A stretch of 64,000 bases of DNA, taken from positions 62,001 to 126,000 of the forward strand of contig NZ_JAPFQI010000007.1 of assembly GCF_026183895.1 (NCBI RefSeq), read 5' to 3'. The notes below the pieces were generated by a model that ran no database searches, was not told where the DNA came from, and worked only from the letters and a program-made list of their open reading frames with translations. This document shows, piece after piece, positions 27,245-37,006 of this stretch (its first letter is position 1; each line of letters opens with the position of its first letter). The position numbers and the translations under genes are program-made. The stretch comes from Sabulicella glaciei. Its GTDB lineage: Bacteria; Pseudomonadota; Alphaproteobacteria; Acetobacterales; Acetobacteraceae.

Positions 27245-28665
27245 GGCTCCTCCCGGCGGGGCGAGAAATGCACGCCCTGCCCCGCCAGCGCCGCCTGCAG
27301 ACGCTCCACCGGCAAGCGGCGCGGCGCCACCCCCGCCGCGACGGAAAGCGCGGCGGCGGCCCCGGCCGCCTGGCCGGTCAGCCAGCATTGCGGGATCTCC
27401 CGCAGGAAGGAATGGCTGGAGGCATCGCAGCTCAGGTGCCGCCCGGGGGCCAGCAGCCCGTCCAGCGCTTCCGGCACCAGGGCGCCATAGGGGACGGAAA
27501 CATTGGCGAATTTCGGGGCGAGGCTGGGTGACACGCCGATCTCGTCCGGGGCGACGCGGCCGTCCCAGTGCTCGCGCCGGACGGCGGAAACGCCGCGCAG
27601 GCGGCGGGCGTGGCGCACGCCGAGCTGCGGCGCGGACAGCATGAGGTAGGCGCCCTCGAAGCCCGGCGCCGCTTCGCGATAGGCGGCCAGATGCGCGGCC
27701 ATGAGGCGGTGCGAGCGGATCTCCACCTCCGAAAGGTCGTCCACCTCCACCGCCGAGAAGCCGGCGAGGCGCGGCCCCATGAACAGCGCCACGTCGTCGC
27801 GCCAGGACACGAAGGCCTTGTCGAAGAAGCGCAGCTTCTCGCGCCCGCGCCGAAGGAATTCGCTCCATTCCGCCGGGCGCTCGGCACGCCAGCGCAGGTG
27901 GCGCGGCATGTCCACGCCGCCGAACAGCCAGGAGGTGTTCATGCAGCCATGGATGTCGTCCGGGTCCACGTCGGCGTCGAAGGGCGCGCCGGCGCGGGCG
28001 TAGAGGTCGCCATCGCCCGTCGCGTCCACCGTGCAGGCGGCGAGGATGGCGCGGCGGCCCTGCTTGCTTTCAAAGGCCACGCCGGCCACCGCGCCGTCGC
28101 GCAGCAGGGGCTCGGCGCCCCAGGCGTGGAACAGGATCTCGGCGCCGGATTCCAGCACCATCTCCTGCGCCGCCAGCTTCATCCCCTCAGGGTCGCAGGT
28201 CGGGGAGTGGGTGACGGTGCCATGGAAGGCGGCGGTGCGCTGGCCCCACCAGGCGGCCGAGGCGGCGTCGCGCGCGCCCCAGGCGGCGGGGGGCGGCCCG
28301 GACACGGCGCCGGGGGGCAGGCGGGACAGGAATTCCTCCGCGAAGCCGCGGATGACGCGTTGGCCGGTCCAGTCGGTCATCCGGTCGATCCAGATGACGA
28401 GGCCGCCGGTGGACAGCCCGCCCAGGTGGTTGTGCCGCTCCAGCAGGAGGGTGCGGGCGCCGAGTCGGGCGGAAGCGACGGCGGCGGCCACGCCGGCCGG
28501 GCCGCCGCCCACCACCAGCACGTCGCAGCGCGCATGGACCGGGATGTCGCGCGCCGCCTCGCGCCAGGTTTCGCCCGTGGGGGCACGGCGGATTCGCGGC
28601 CCGGCGGCGAAGACCGGGCTTTGGAAGAAGTGGCGTCCGCCCTCGGGGCGGGTCTCGTTGGGCAT
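27199..28665 (-). CDS. FAD-dependent oxidoreductase
   Basis: A 488-residue flavoprotein with an N-terminal dinucleotide fold (DVLVVGGGPAGVAAAVASAR, near residues 48-67, then LLLER) and a later VDATGDGDLYARAG block, as in the FAD_oxidored family related to succinate dehydrogenase/FixC-type flavoproteins. No signal peptide. The substrate is not evident. Its last 15 codons lie antisense to the end of the ctrA-like gene, an unusually long convergent overlap. A start further downstream would remove conserved sequence, so 28665 is kept. Confidence 0.88.
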   Translation of the reverse strand: MPNETRPEGGRHFFQSPVFAAGPRIRRAPTGETWREAARDIPVHARCDVLVVGGGPAGVAAAVASARLGARTLLLERHNHLGGLSTGGLVIWIDRMTDWTGQRVIRGFAEEFLSRLPPGAVSGPPPAAWGARDAASAAWWGQRTAAFHGTVTHSPTCDPEGMKLAAQEMVLESGAEILFHAWGAEPLLRDGAVAGVAFESKQGRRAILAACTVDATGDGDLYARAGAPFDADVDPDDIHGCMNTSWLFGGVDMPRHLRWRAERPAEWSEFLRRGREKLRFFDKAFVSWRDDVALFMGPRLAGFSAVEVDDLSEVEIRSHRLMAAHLAAYREAAPGFEGAYLMLSAPQLGVRHARRLRGVSAVRREHWDGRVAPDEIGVSPSLAPKFANVSVPYGALVPEALDGLLAPGRHLSCDASSHSFLREIPQCWLTGQAAGAAAALSVAAGVAPRRLPVERLQAALAGQGVHFSPRREEPQNAEAIALSASAGR

Positions 28666-28719
28666 GGCCCGGTCTTACGCGGTCTTGCCCCTGTTGTCGT
28701 CCCATTGCATGCCCCGTCC

Positions 28720-29529
28720 GTGCTCCGACTCCTTCCCCTCCTCCTGCTCCTCGCCGCCTGCGCCGCGCCGGTGGCGCCGCCCCCGCCCCCGCCGCCCCTG
28801 CCCTATCCGGCGGCGGCTCGGGACAGGCTGCTGCGCCTCGCGCTGGAGGAATGGCGCGAATGGGGTTGCCGCGTTTCGGGCGAGGCGGGGGAGCCGGTCG
28901 CCGGCGCCTGCGTCCCGACCTTTCCGGCGCGGGAAAGCGACCCGGAAAGCTTTCCGCGCGTCCTCGCCTATTGGCGGTCCGTGCCGGATGCGGAGAACGC
29001 CATCCCGCGCAACCGCGTGCTCTACGCCGGGGCGCTGCGCGGCGAGGCGACGCCGCTCTGGGCCGAGCCCTACTGGTCGGCGGCCTTCATCTCCTGGCTC
29101 GTGGGTGCGGCGGGGGTGGACACGGTGGAGTTCGCGCCCTCCGCCTCCCATTCGCGCTACCTGGACCATTTGGACGCGGTCTGGGCCGCGCATCCGGCGC
29201 TGGCCGCCTTCGTGCCGCGCGACCCGGCGCTCCACGCGCCCCGCCCCGGCGACCTGCTGTGCCGCGACCGCTCCTCCTCCCCGCTCGCGCATTGGAGCCT
29301 GCGCGCGGCGGAGCGCGGGCGGTTCCGCCCCATGCATTGCGACGTGGTGGTGGGCGTGGCGCCGGGGATGGTGGAGGCGGTGGGCGGCAACGTGGACGAC
29401 GCGGTGACGCTGGTGCGGGTGCCCGCCGACCCCGCGGGGCGGGTCTTGCCGAATCCGCGCCCTGCCCTCGTGATCATGGAGAACCGGCTGGGGCGCCTGC
29501 CGCCCTGGCATCAGGAGAATCGATCGTGA
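28720..29529 (+). CDS. Lipoprotein resembling the DUF2272 family
   Basis: A 269-residue exported lipoprotein. It opens at a GTG with a signal (VLRLLPLLLLLAAC) whose Cys follows a LAA lipobox, then a Pro-rich linker. The globular part has WSAAFISWLVGAAGV, SASHSRYLDHL and RPGDLLCRDRS, then MHCDVVVGVAPG and EAVGGNVDDAV, consistent with a Cys-His papain-like (NlpC/CHAP-type) hydrolase domain described as DUF2272. I infer a cell-envelope role. The start has no strong ribosome site. It is coupled by GTGA to the flavin oxidoreductase. Confidence 0.78.
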   Translation: MLRLLPLLLLLAACAAPVAPPPPPPPLPYPAAARDRLLRLALEEWREWGCRVSGEAGEPVAGACVPTFPARESDPESFPRVLAYWRSVPDAENAIPRNRVLYAGALRGEATPLWAEPYWSAAFISWLVGAAGVDTVEFAPSASHSRYLDHLDAVWAAHPALAAFVPRDPALHAPRPGDLLCRDRSSSPLAHWSLRAAERGRFRPMHCDVVVGVAPGMVEAVGGNVDDAVTLVRVPADPAGRVLPNPRPALVIMENRLGRLPPWHQENRS

Positions 29530-30641
29530 GCCTGCTGCTTTCCCCCTGGACGCTGCGTGGCGTTTCCTTCCGCAACCGCGTCGGCGTGTCGCCCATGTGC
29601 CAGTACTGCGCCGGCGAGGATGGCCGCCCGACCGACTGGCACCTCGCCCATCTCGTGTCCCGCGCCGTGGCCGGGCCGGGCATGGTGATGACGGAAGCGG
29701 CGGCGGTGGTGCCGGAGGGGCGGATCAGCCCGCGCGACCTCGGCATCTGGAGCGAGGAACACGTGCCCGGACACACGCGGCTGGCCGGGGCGATCGCGGC
29801 CATGGGCGCGGTGCCGGCGATCCAGCTGGCGCATAGCGGCCGCAAGGGCAGCCGCCTGCCGGCCTGGGACAGCGGCGCCGCCGATCCGGGCTGGGAAGCG
29901 GTGGCGCCCAGCGCGGCGGCCTTCGGCGACTATGCCGAGCCGCGCGCGATGAGCGAGGAGGAGATCGAGCAGACGATCGCCGCGACGGTGGCGGCCGGGG
30001 AACGCGCTGTGCGCGCCGGCTATCGCGTGGTCGAGCTGCACGGCGCCCATGGCTACCTGCTGCACCAGTTCCTGTCGCCGCTGGCGAACCGCCGCAACGA
30101 TGGCTGGGGCGGCGGGTTCGACGGCCGCACCCGCATCGTGCGCGAAACCATGGGGCGGCTGCGCGCCGCCCTCGGGAACGAGATCGCGCTGGGGGTGCGG
30201 CTGTCCCACACCGACTGGGTGGAGGGCGGCTGGACCACGGAGGAGACGGTGGAACTGGCGCGGCGGCTGAAGGAGGGCGGCTGCGACTTCGTGGACGTGA
30301 CTTCGGGCGGGCTGGATCCGCGGCAGAAGATCCCGCTCGGCCCGGGCTACCAGCTTCCGGGGGCGGAGGCGGTGCGGCGCGGCGCCGGGGTCGCGGTGAT
30401 GGCGGTGGGGCTGATCACCGAGGCGCGGCAGGCCGAGGCGGCGCTTCAGGACGGCAAGGCCGACATGGTGCTGCTGGCCCGCGCCTTCCTGCGCGACCCC
30501 TACTGGGTGCTCCATGCCGCCGTCGCGCTGGGCGAACAGGCTTCGCTGCGCATCCCGCCGCAATACGAGCGCGGCTGGGGCGCGCTGGGCGTGTTCGGCG
30601 GGCTGGAGCGCGGGGTGGGCGAGCCGCTTCCCGCGCTGTGA
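29526..30641 (+). CDS. NADH:flavin oxidoreductase, old yellow enzyme family (YqjM/XenA-like)
   Basis: A 371-residue FMN-dependent TIM barrel. YqjM-class features: SPMCQYCA (Cys near the flavin), HLVSRAVAGPGMVMTEA, AIQLAHSGRKGS, and ELHGAHGYLLHQFLSPLAN with the ligand-binding His pair. Family enzymes reduce activated C=C bonds with NADPH. The GTG start overlaps the preceding stop and has AGGAG upstream. A GC-rich hairpin follows the stop. Confidence 0.93.
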   Translation: MSLLLSPWTLRGVSFRNRVGVSPMCQYCAGEDGRPTDWHLAHLVSRAVAGPGMVMTEAAAVVPEGRISPRDLGIWSEEHVPGHTRLAGAIAAMGAVPAIQLAHSGRKGSRLPAWDSGAADPGWEAVAPSAAAFGDYAEPRAMSEEEIEQTIAATVAAGERAVRAGYRVVELHGAHGYLLHQFLSPLANRRNDGWGGGFDGRTRIVRETMGRLRAALGNEIALGVRLSHTDWVEGGWTTEETVELARRLKEGGCDFVDVTSGGLDPRQKIPLGPGYQLPGAEAVRRGAGVAVMAVGLITEARQAEAALQDGKADMVLLARAFLRDPYWVLHAAVALGEQASLRIPPQYERGWGALGVFGGLERGVGEPLPAL

Positions 30642-30649
30642 CCCGCGCG

Positions 30650-30671
30650 CCCGGCGCCGCGCGGCGCCGGG
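30650..30671. terminator. Hairpin between convergent genes
   Basis: Perfect 9-base stem CCCGGCGCC (30650-30658) / GGCGCCGGG (30663-30671) with a GCGC loop, between the flavin oxidoreductase stop and the PRC-barrel stop. It has no U tract. It could act on both strands. Confidence 0.5.
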
Positions 30672-30683
30672 ACGGGTCCTGCC

Positions 30684-31721
30684 TTATCCGGCGCGGCCGC
30701 TCCAGAAGCGGTCGATCTCGCCGCGGCGGCGGGTGAAGTCGGCCTCGTTGGCGAAGGCGTTGCGCTCCACCTGCGGCGCCTGCTCCAGCCGCTGCTCCGT
30801 GACGTCGAGCACGAAGCTCCGCATGCCCGGCGTGGCGCGCATCTGCGACCAGGGCACGGCCACGTAGTCGCGCCCGATGCCAAGGAAGCCGCCGCGGCCC
30901 AGGACCGCGTAGGCGATCTGCCCGCTGCGCGGATCCAGGACCACGTCCTGCACCGTGCCCAGCCGCTGGTCCTGCGGGTTGCGGACATCGGTGCCGGTGA
31001 TCTCGTCCACCCGCATGCCGTGGCCCATCTCCGTGACCGGCCGCGCCAGGGCCAGCTGGCTTTGGCGGTAGCTGCGGATCTCGCCGGGCTCGATGCCGGC
31101 CTGGCGGATCTGCGCGGTGTAGGCGCCGTAGAGCTGGCGCGCCTCGGCCAGCACGGTGCGGCAGGCCGCGTCGCTGCCATTGGCGGCCAGCACGTGCGCG
31201 GCGGCGTAGAGGGTGCGGAGCGACTGCACCGGGGCGGCGCTCCAATCCATGCGGGCCATGGGGTCGCGCGGGGCGGCCTGCTGCTGCGCGGCCGGGGCCG
31301 CCTGCTGGCCGGTCGTCGCCGTGCTCGTGTCGCTGCGCCCGCCCGCGCCCTGGCCCATGTTGGGCGCGGTGCCCGGCGGCACCGCGGTGCCGCGCGGCAT
31401 CGCGCCGGCTGCGGCCGGGGTGGTGGCCATGCCCTGGCGGTAGCCGTCCAGCCAGAACCCCTCCTCCTCCATGGTGCGGCCGAAGGCGTTCACCTCGGCC
31501 TGGCAGTTCTCCGCTCCGGCCTGGCCCTGGCTCTGCGCCTGCGCTGCCTGGCCGGGGGGCTGGGCCTGCTGGTTCGCCGGGGCTGGCTGGGACTGCGACG
31601 GCTGTGCGGACTGGGCCGGCGCATTGCCGCGGCCCTGGGCGGGGGCCGTGCCCTGGGCGAAGGCCGGGCCGGCCGCCAGCAATGACAGGGCAACAAGCGA
31701 TGCGGGGATGCGCTGGGTCAT
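30684..31721 (-). CDS. Secreted PRC-barrel domain protein
   Basis: A 345-residue protein with a signal peptide (SLVALSLLAAGPAFA), then about 100 residues of Gln/Ala/Pro-rich low complexity, a middle helical part, and a PRC-barrel near residues 230-315 (VDEITGTDVRNPQDQRLG, VLDPRSGQIAYAVLGRGG, VAVPWSQMRATPG). PRC-barrels occur in RimM and in many envelope or stress proteins as ligand or RNA modules. Exported to the periplasm by inference. It is divergent from the transglutaminase-like gene with a 176-base gap. Confidence 0.88.
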   Translation of the reverse strand: MTQRIPASLVALSLLAAGPAFAQGTAPAQGRGNAPAQSAQPSQSQPAPANQQAQPPGQAAQAQSQGQAGAENCQAEVNAFGRTMEEEGFWLDGYRQGMATTPAAAGAMPRGTAVPPGTAPNMGQGAGGRSDTSTATTGQQAAPAAQQQAAPRDPMARMDWSAAPVQSLRTLYAAAHVLAANGSDAACRTVLAEARQLYGAYTAQIRQAGIEPGEIRSYRQSQLALARPVTEMGHGMRVDEITGTDVRNPQDQRLGTVQDVVLDPRSGQIAYAVLGRGGFLGIGRDYVAVPWSQMRATPGMRSFVLDVTEQRLEQAPQVERNAFANEADFTRRRGEIDRFWSGRAG

Positions 31722-31897
31722 GTCTCGTTCCTCCTCGGGGGGTCCTGGCCGCTCGTGCTGCGTTGCACCGGATGGGCCAGGCCAAGTCGTGCGACGAATC
31801 GCATCAACTGGAATGAAATGAACAACCCTTCATCTTCGCCCAAGTTTCGCCATAGTCGGCACGGGCGTCGAATGGCCCGCGCCGCAGGAGGCTGCGC

Positions 31898-32704
31898 ATG
31901 GAAATCAGGGCCGGATTCGAGATCACGCTGGACTGTCCTCAGCCCACGCCGATGGTCCTGCTGCTGAGCCTGCACCCCTCGCGCCAGCCCGACCTGCTGG
32001 GGGAGCAGCGCCTCGGGCTCGACCCGCCCGTGCCGGTCCGGGAGTTCCGCGACGGTTTCGGCAATGCGGCGCACCGCCTCGTGGCCCCCGCCGGGCGGAT
32101 CACCTTCCGCTCCGAAGTGCGGGTGCGGGACAGCGGCGCGCCCGACCCGGTTCTGCCCGATGCGGCGCAGCATCCGGTGGAGGATCTGCCCGACGACACG
32201 CTGCCCTTCCTGCACGGCAGCCGGTATTGCGACACGGACCGGATGTCGAACCTCGCCTGGGGGATGTTCGGCAACACGCCGCCGGGATGGGCGCGGGTGC
32301 AGGCGATCTGCGACCACGCGCACCGTCGCATCGCCTTCAACTATGATCAGGCCGACGCCACGCGCTCGGCGGGGGAGGCGCAGGAAATGGGCTGCGGCGT
32401 CTGCCGCGACTACGCCCACCTCGCCATCACGCTGTGCCGCTGCATGAACATCCCGGCGCGCTACTGCACGGGCTACCTGGGCGATATCGGCGTGCCGCCC
32501 GCGCCCTATCCGATGGATTTCAGCGCGTGGTTCGAGGCGTATCTCGGCGGCGCCTGGCACAGCTTCGACGCGCGGCACAACCGCCCGCGCATCGGCCGGA
32601 TCCTGATGGCGCGCGGGCGCGACGCGGCAGACACGGCGATGGTGACGAGCTTCGGCGCGCACAGCCTCGCCGGCTTCCGGGTGGAAACCGAGGAGGTGCG
32701 GTGA
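31898..32704 (+). CDS. Transglutaminase-like protease-fold protein
   Basis: A 268-residue protein: an N-terminal beta domain ([18 protein letters not shown]), then a transglutaminase core with the catalytic Cys169 ([12 protein letters not shown]). In the usual HAW motif the His position is Ser209 ([10 protein letters not shown]); His221 lies a few residues on in [10 protein letters not shown]. So either His221 serves or the triad is incomplete. GGAGG precedes the ATG. No signal peptide. Such bacterial proteins are probably peptidases or amidases; the substrate is unknown. Confidence 0.87.
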   Translation: MEIRAGFEITLDCPQPTPMVLLLSLHPSRQPDLLGEQRLGLDPPVPVREFRDGFGNAAHRLVAPAGRITFRSEVRVRDSGAPDPVLPDAAQHPVEDLPDDTLPFLHGSRYCDTDRMSNLAWGMFGNTPPGWARVQAICDHAHRRIAFNYDQADATRSAGEAQEMGCGVCRDYAHLAITLCRCMNIPARYCTGYLGDIGVPPAPYPMDFSAWFEAYLGGAWHSFDARHNRPRIGRILMARGRDAADTAMVTSFGAHSLAGFRVETEEVR

Positions 32705-32733
32705 GAGCCGTCGTCGGCGCGCATCGTCCGGGG

Positions 32734-32758
32734 CGCCGGGCGATTCCGCTCGGCCCGA
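32734..32758. repeat. Copy 1 of a 25-base imperfect repeat
   Basis: Matches 41869-41893 at 22 of 25 positions, including the identical 13-base end CCGCTCGGCCCGA. Both copies lie just 3' of a minus-strand gene (here fabI). May be a small interspersed element or a shared terminator part. Confidence 0.45.
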
Positions 32759-32765
32759 GAGGGCT

Positions 32766-33596
32766 TCAGCCCTTCTCGATCGTCAGGTCGGGCGCCTCGG
32801 GGTTCTTCATGCCGACGATGTGGTAGCCGCAATCCACGTGGTGCACCTCGCCCGACACGCCGGTGGAGAGCGGGGAAAGCAGGTAGAGGCCGGCGCCGCC
32901 CACCTCCTCCAGCCCCACGTTGCGCTGCATCGGCGCGTTGTACTGGTTCCACTTCAGGATGTAGCGGAAATCGCCGATGCCGCTGGCGGCGAGCGTCTTG
33001 ATCGGCCCGGCGGAGATGGCGTTCACGCGGATGTTGCGCGGGCCGAGATCGGCGGCCATGTAGCGCACGCTGGCTTCCAGCGCGGCCTTGGCGACGCCCA
33101 TGACGTTGTAGTGCGGCACCCACTTCTCCGCGCCCAGATAGGACAGGGTGAGCAGCGAGCCCCCTTCCCCCATCAGCGCGGCGGCGCGGCGGCCGGTCGC
33201 GGCGAAGGAATAGCAGGAGATGTCGAGCGCCTGCAGGAAGGCCTCGCGCGGGGTGTCGAGGAAGCGGCCGCGCAGGAACTGCTTGTCCGCGAAGCCGATG
33301 GCGTGGACCAGGAAGTCCAGCTTGCCCCAGCGCTTCTCGATCTCACCGAAGGCGCGGTCGATGTCCTCGTCCGAGCCGACGTCGCAGGGCAGGACGAGGT
33401 CGCTGCCCACCGACCCGGCCAGGGGACGCACGCGCTTCTCCAGCGCCTCGCCCTGGTAGGTGAAGGCGAGTTCCGCGCCCTGCGCCGCGCAGGCGCGCGC
33501 GATGGCCCAGGCGATGGAGCGGTCATTCGCCACGCCCATGATGAGGCCGCGCCGCCCCTGCATGAGCGTTCCGGTCGGGATGGGAGATTCGGTCAT
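32766..33596 (-). CDS. fabI: Enoyl-[acyl-carrier-protein] reductase (NADH)
   Basis: Last reduction of each fatty-acid elongation cycle. The 276-residue protein has the FabI features: [14 protein letters not shown] cofactor start, [13 protein letters not shown], the catalytic pair in Tyr-x6-Lys (YNVMGVAK), and [11 protein letters not shown]. The start at 33596 gives MTESPIPT and normal length; the frame is open upstream without homology. It is divergent from pdxH (102 bases). Confidence 0.96.
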   Translation of the reverse strand: MTESPIPTGTLMQGRRGLIMGVANDRSIAWAIARACAAQGAELAFTYQGEALEKRVRPLAGSVGSDLVLPCDVGSDEDIDRAFGEIEKRWGKLDFLVHAIGFADKQFLRGRFLDTPREAFLQALDISCYSFAATGRRAAALMGEGGSLLTLSYLGAEKWVPHYNVMGVAKAALEASVRYMAADLGPRNIRVNAISAGPIKTLAASGIGDFRYILKWNQYNAPMQRNVGLEEVGGAGLYLLSPLSTGVSGEVHHVDCGYHIVGMKNPEAPDLTIEKG

Positions 33597-33698
33597 CGCG
33601 GGTCCGTGAAGTGGCTGCGGGGTCGTTGCGGGAGCGCGGAGGTGGTGGCACATGCCCCATGGCCGGGCAAGACCCGGACCATTCCCAGGAAGGGCCGC

Positions 33699-34280
33699 AT
33701 GACCCAGGACCCCCACGCGATCTTCGCCGAGTGGCTGTCGGAAGCGGAGCGCAGCGAGCCGAACGACCCCAACGCCCTGTGCCTCGCCACCGCGACGCCG
33801 GAGGGACGTCCCTCGGCGCGCATGGTGCTGCTGAAGGGGCAGGATGCGCGCGGCTTCGTGTTCTACACCAACCTCGAATCCCGCAAGGGGCGCGAGCTGC
33901 TGGGCAATCGCTTCGCGGCGCTGTGCTTCCACTGGAAGTCGCTGCGCCGTTCCGTTCGCGTGGAAGGCCCGGTGGAGATGGTGAGCGACGCGGAGGCGGA
34001 TGCGTATTTCGCCTCGCGCCCGCGCGGGTCGCGCATCGGCGCCTGGGCGTCGCGCCAGTCGCGTCCGCTGGAAGGGCGCTGGGCGCTGGAAAAGGCGGTG
34101 GCGGAACACACGGCGCGCTTCGGCCTGGGCGAGATCCCGCGCCCGCCGCACTGGTCGGGCTTCCGCCTGGTGCCCGACCGCATCGAATTCTGGCGCGACA
34201 TGCCCTTCCGCCTGCACGAGCGCCGCGTCTTCTCGCGCGAGGGCACGGGCGCGTGGGGCGAGGAGGCGCTGTTTCCGTGA
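33699..34280 (+). CDS. pdxH: Pyridoxamine 5'-phosphate oxidase
   Basis: Oxidises pyridoxine or pyridoxamine 5'-phosphate to PLP with FMN. The 193-residue protein has the FMN-binding [18 protein letters not shown] and SRKGRELL segments and the C-terminal [14 protein letters not shown] ... RLHERRVF block. The ATG at 33699 has AGGAAGG upstream; the long frame upstream is a shadow of fabI. The stop overlaps the next start (GTGA). Confidence 0.96.
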   Translation: MTQDPHAIFAEWLSEAERSEPNDPNALCLATATPEGRPSARMVLLKGQDARGFVFYTNLESRKGRELLGNRFAALCFHWKSLRRSVRVEGPVEMVSDAEADAYFASRPRGSRIGAWASRQSRPLEGRWALEKAVAEHTARFGLGEIPRPPHWSGFRLVPDRIEFWRDMPFRLHERRVFSREGTGAWGEEALFP

Positions 34281-35707
34281 GCGGGCAGGAGGAGGCGGAG
34301 CGCTTCCTCCGCGGCCTCGCCGATTCGGTGCGGGAGACGCATGTCTCGCTGGTCGCGCTGGCCGGCGGCGACGCCTTCAAGATGAAGAAGGCGGTGGATC
34401 TCGGCTTTCTCGACTTCACCCGCCTCGGGGAGCGCGAGCGGCTGCTGCGGCGCGAGATGGCGCTGAACGCGCCGCACGCGCCGGGGATGTATCGCGGCGT
34501 GGAGCCGCTCACGCGCGGGGCGGATGGCGCGCTGCGGCTGGGCGGCGAGAGCGAGGCCGTCGAATGGGTGCTGCGCATGGCGCGGCTGCCGCCCGATGCC
34601 TTTCTGGATTGCGCGCCCATGCCCGACGCCGCCGCCCTGGCCGATGCGGTCTGGGCGCTGCACGAGGCCGCGCCGCCCCAGCCGGGCGATGGCGCGCTGG
34701 ACGGCGTCATCGCGCAGAACCGGCAGACCGCGCTGGATGCCGGGCTGCCGCCCGATCGGGTGGAGGCGTGGCATGCGGCGGCGCAGGCGCTGCACCGACG
34801 CCTGGCCCCCACCCTCGCGCGGCGCGCCGCGGAGGGGCGGGTGCGGCGCTGCCATGGCGACCTGCACCTGGGCAATCTGTGCATGATCGAGGGCCGCCCC
34901 TGCCCCTTCGACGCGCTGGAATTCGACGAGGCGCTGGCGACGGTGGATGTGGGCTACGACCTCGCCTTTCTCCTGATGGACCTGGAAATGCGGCACGGGC
35001 GGGACGCGGCGAATGCGGTGCTGAACCGCTACGTGGCGCGCGGCGACGATGCCGGGCTCGTCGCCGCGCTGCCCTTGTGGCTGTCGCTGCGGGCGATGAT
35101 CCGCGCGCATGTGGAGCGGCGGCGCGGCGGGGCCTGGGAAGCGCTGCTCGGATTCGCCGAGGCGGCGCTGCGGCCGGTTCCCGGCCGCCTCGTGGCGGTG
35201 GGCGGCCTGCCGGGGACGGGGAAATCCACCTTGGCGCGGCGCCTCGCCCCGCTGCTCGGCCCCGCGCCGGGGGCGCTGGTGCTGCGATCGGACGAGATCC
35301 GCAAGCGGATGCACGGCGTCCTGCCCGAACAAGGGCTGCCCGCCCCGGCCTACACCGCCGAGGCCAGCGACGCGGTCTTCGCGGAGATGCGCCGCATGGC
35401 GCGCGCGGCGCTGGAGGGCGGGCATGCGGTGGTGGCGGATGCCGTGTTCGGGCGCGCGGAGGAGCGCGACGCGATCGCGGCTTGCGGCGTTTCCTTCATG
35501 GGCTTCTGGCTGGACGCCCCGCTCGACGTGTTGCGGGCGCGGGTCGCGGCGAGACGCGGCGATGCCTCCGACGCCACGGTGGCGGTGCTGGAGGATGCGG
35601 CGAAGCGCGACCCCGGCCCGATGCGCTGGACGGTGCTGCCGGCGGAGGCCGACCCGCTGCGCGCCGCGCTCAAGGCGCTGGACCTTCCCAGCACCGGACC
35701 GGCATAA
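34277..35707 (+). CDS. Fused aminoglycoside phosphotransferase-like kinase and AAA/P-loop ATPase
   Basis: A 476-residue two-domain protein. Residues 1-300 look like an APH/choline-kinase fold: [12 protein letters not shown], then the catalytic [12 protein letters not shown] and the metal-binding DALEFDE. Residues 310-470 form a P-loop kinase ([26 protein letters not shown]). This fusion is a known but uncharacterised family. The GTG start overlaps the pdxH stop, so it is probably co-expressed with pdxH; a small-molecule kinase role is inferred. Confidence 0.88.
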   Translation: MSGQEEAERFLRGLADSVRETHVSLVALAGGDAFKMKKAVDLGFLDFTRLGERERLLRREMALNAPHAPGMYRGVEPLTRGADGALRLGGESEAVEWVLRMARLPPDAFLDCAPMPDAAALADAVWALHEAAPPQPGDGALDGVIAQNRQTALDAGLPPDRVEAWHAAAQALHRRLAPTLARRAAEGRVRRCHGDLHLGNLCMIEGRPCPFDALEFDEALATVDVGYDLAFLLMDLEMRHGRDAANAVLNRYVARGDDAGLVAALPLWLSLRAMIRAHVERRRGGAWEALLGFAEAALRPVPGRLVAVGGLPGTGKSTLARRLAPLLGPAPGALVLRSDEIRKRMHGVLPEQGLPAPAYTAEASDAVFAEMRRMARAALEGGHAVVADAVFGRAEERDAIAACGVSFMGFWLDAPLDVLRARVAARRGDASDATVAVLEDAAKRDPGPMRWTVLPAEADPLRAALKALDLPSTGPA

Positions 35708-35748
35708 GCATCGGACGAAGTGAAACGAATCTGCTGGGGGACTGAGCC

Positions 35749-36627
35749 ATGGCCTATCGCCGCCTGCTGCTGCCGCTGACCGGCACCGCCGCCGGGGAAG
35801 CGGCGCTGGCCACCGCTTTGATGGTGGCGCGCGTCTGGAACGCGCACGTGCATTGCCTGCACGTGCGCGTGGATGCGCGCGATGTCGCACCGCTGGCCGG
35901 CGAAGGCCTGTCCGGCGCGATGATCGAGGAGATGATGGCCGCGACCGAGCGCGAGAGCGGCGACCGCGCCAGCCGCGTGCGCTCGCTGTTCGAGCGCTTC
36001 GCCGCCACCTCGGGCGACGTGGCGATCGCCAATTCCGCCGAGACGGCGCTGAAATCCAGCGGCCCGACCTTGTCCTTCGAGTCCATCGCGGGGCGCGAGG
36101 AGGACATCGTGGCGCAGCAGTCGCGCCTCTACGACATGGCGGTGGTGCCGCATCCGGAAGCGGACGAGGACGTGTCCTCCTCCGACGCGCTGCACGCCGT
36201 GCTGTTCGATTCCGGCCGCCCGGTGCTGATCGCCCCGCGCGAGGCGCCGACGAGCATTGGCAACCGCGTGTGCTGCGCCTGGAACGGCAGCGCCGAGAGC
36301 GCCACGGCGCTGGCCGCCGCCCTGCCCTGGCTGCACCAGGCCCAGGCGCGGCGGGTCCTTTACGCCGACGAGTACCAGCGGCGCGGGCCGAAGGTGGAGG
36401 GCGTGCTCGCCTATCTCCACTGGCACGAGATCGAGGCCGAGGCGGTGCAGTTCAAGCCGCTGACCAAGGATGTCGGCGCCGGGCTGCTGGGCGCGGCGCG
36501 CGACTTCAATGCGGACCTGCTGTGCATGGGCGCCTACAGCCATTCGCGGCTGCGCCAGCTGATCCTGGGTGGGGTGACGCGGCACGTGCTGGAGAATGCG
36601 GACATGCCCGTGCTGATGTGCCGGTGA
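35749..36627 (+). CDS. Universal stress protein with tandem UspA domains
   Basis: A 292-residue protein with two UspA halves: the first from AYRRLLLPLTGTAAGEAALA, the second from VCCAWNGSAESATALAAAL and ending LGGVTRHVLENADMPVLMCR. The C-terminal half carries the ATP-type G-(2)-G-(9)-G-S/T-like stretch. Such proteins respond to stress and energy state; the partner is unknown. It stands alone, 41 bases after the kinase fusion. Confidence 0.93.
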   Translation: MAYRRLLLPLTGTAAGEAALATALMVARVWNAHVHCLHVRVDARDVAPLAGEGLSGAMIEEMMAATERESGDRASRVRSLFERFAATSGDVAIANSAETALKSSGPTLSFESIAGREEDIVAQQSRLYDMAVVPHPEADEDVSSSDALHAVLFDSGRPVLIAPREAPTSIGNRVCCAWNGSAESATALAAALPWLHQAQARRVLYADEYQRRGPKVEGVLAYLHWHEIEAEAVQFKPLTKDVGAGLLGAARDFNADLLCMGAYSHSRLRQLILGGVTRHVLENADMPVLMCR

Positions 36628-36628
36628 G

Positions 36629-36657
36629 GCGCGGCGCGGCCTGATCGGACGCCGCGC
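36629..36657. terminator. GC-rich hairpin after the universal stress gene
   Basis: Arms GCGCGGCG (36629-36636) and CGCCGCGC (36650-36657), 13-base loop, directly after the stop. No U tract. Might end the stress-protein transcript or protect it. Confidence 0.3.
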
Positions 36658-36679
36658 GCCGGAAAGGTGGAGGATTGCC

Positions 36680-36910
36680 ATGTCCCACACGGACATCTCC
36701 GGCCTGGTGCGCGACTTCCTGCTTTGGCTCGACCGGGAGCCGCGCAGCTACGCGGCGGCGATCGAGGCCTGGCGCACCTCCTGCCCGCGCCTCACCGTGT
36801 GGGAGGACGCGATGGAGCAGGGCCTCGCCGCCTGCCGGCGGGACGAGGCGGGGACGCTGCGCGTCACGGTGACCGAGCAGGGGCGGCGCCTCCTTCATCA
36901 GCTGCGGTGA
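36680..36910 (+). CDS. Small conserved-type protein of unknown function
   Basis: A 76-residue protein starting MSHTDISGLVRDFLLWLDRE with GGAGG upstream. The pattern (AIEAWRTSCPRLTVWEDAM then VTVTEQGRRLLHQL) looks like a compact winged-helix unit and resembles small proteins I recall in other alphaproteobacteria; no function is known. It has neither signal peptide nor cysteine motif. It may be a DNA-binding or adaptor protein. It precedes the pirin gene by 96 bases. Confidence 0.75.
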   Translation: MSHTDISGLVRDFLLWLDREPRSYAAAIEAWRTSCPRLTVWEDAMEQGLAACRRDEAGTLRVTVTEQGRRLLHQLR

Positions 36911-37006
36911 TGAAGGCCATCGGGGCGGCGCGATGGCAGCGGCCACCTCATTCGCCATATGGATGGGCCAAGGGCAGCCACAGACCGGCGCCCGGGAACC
37001 ACCACC

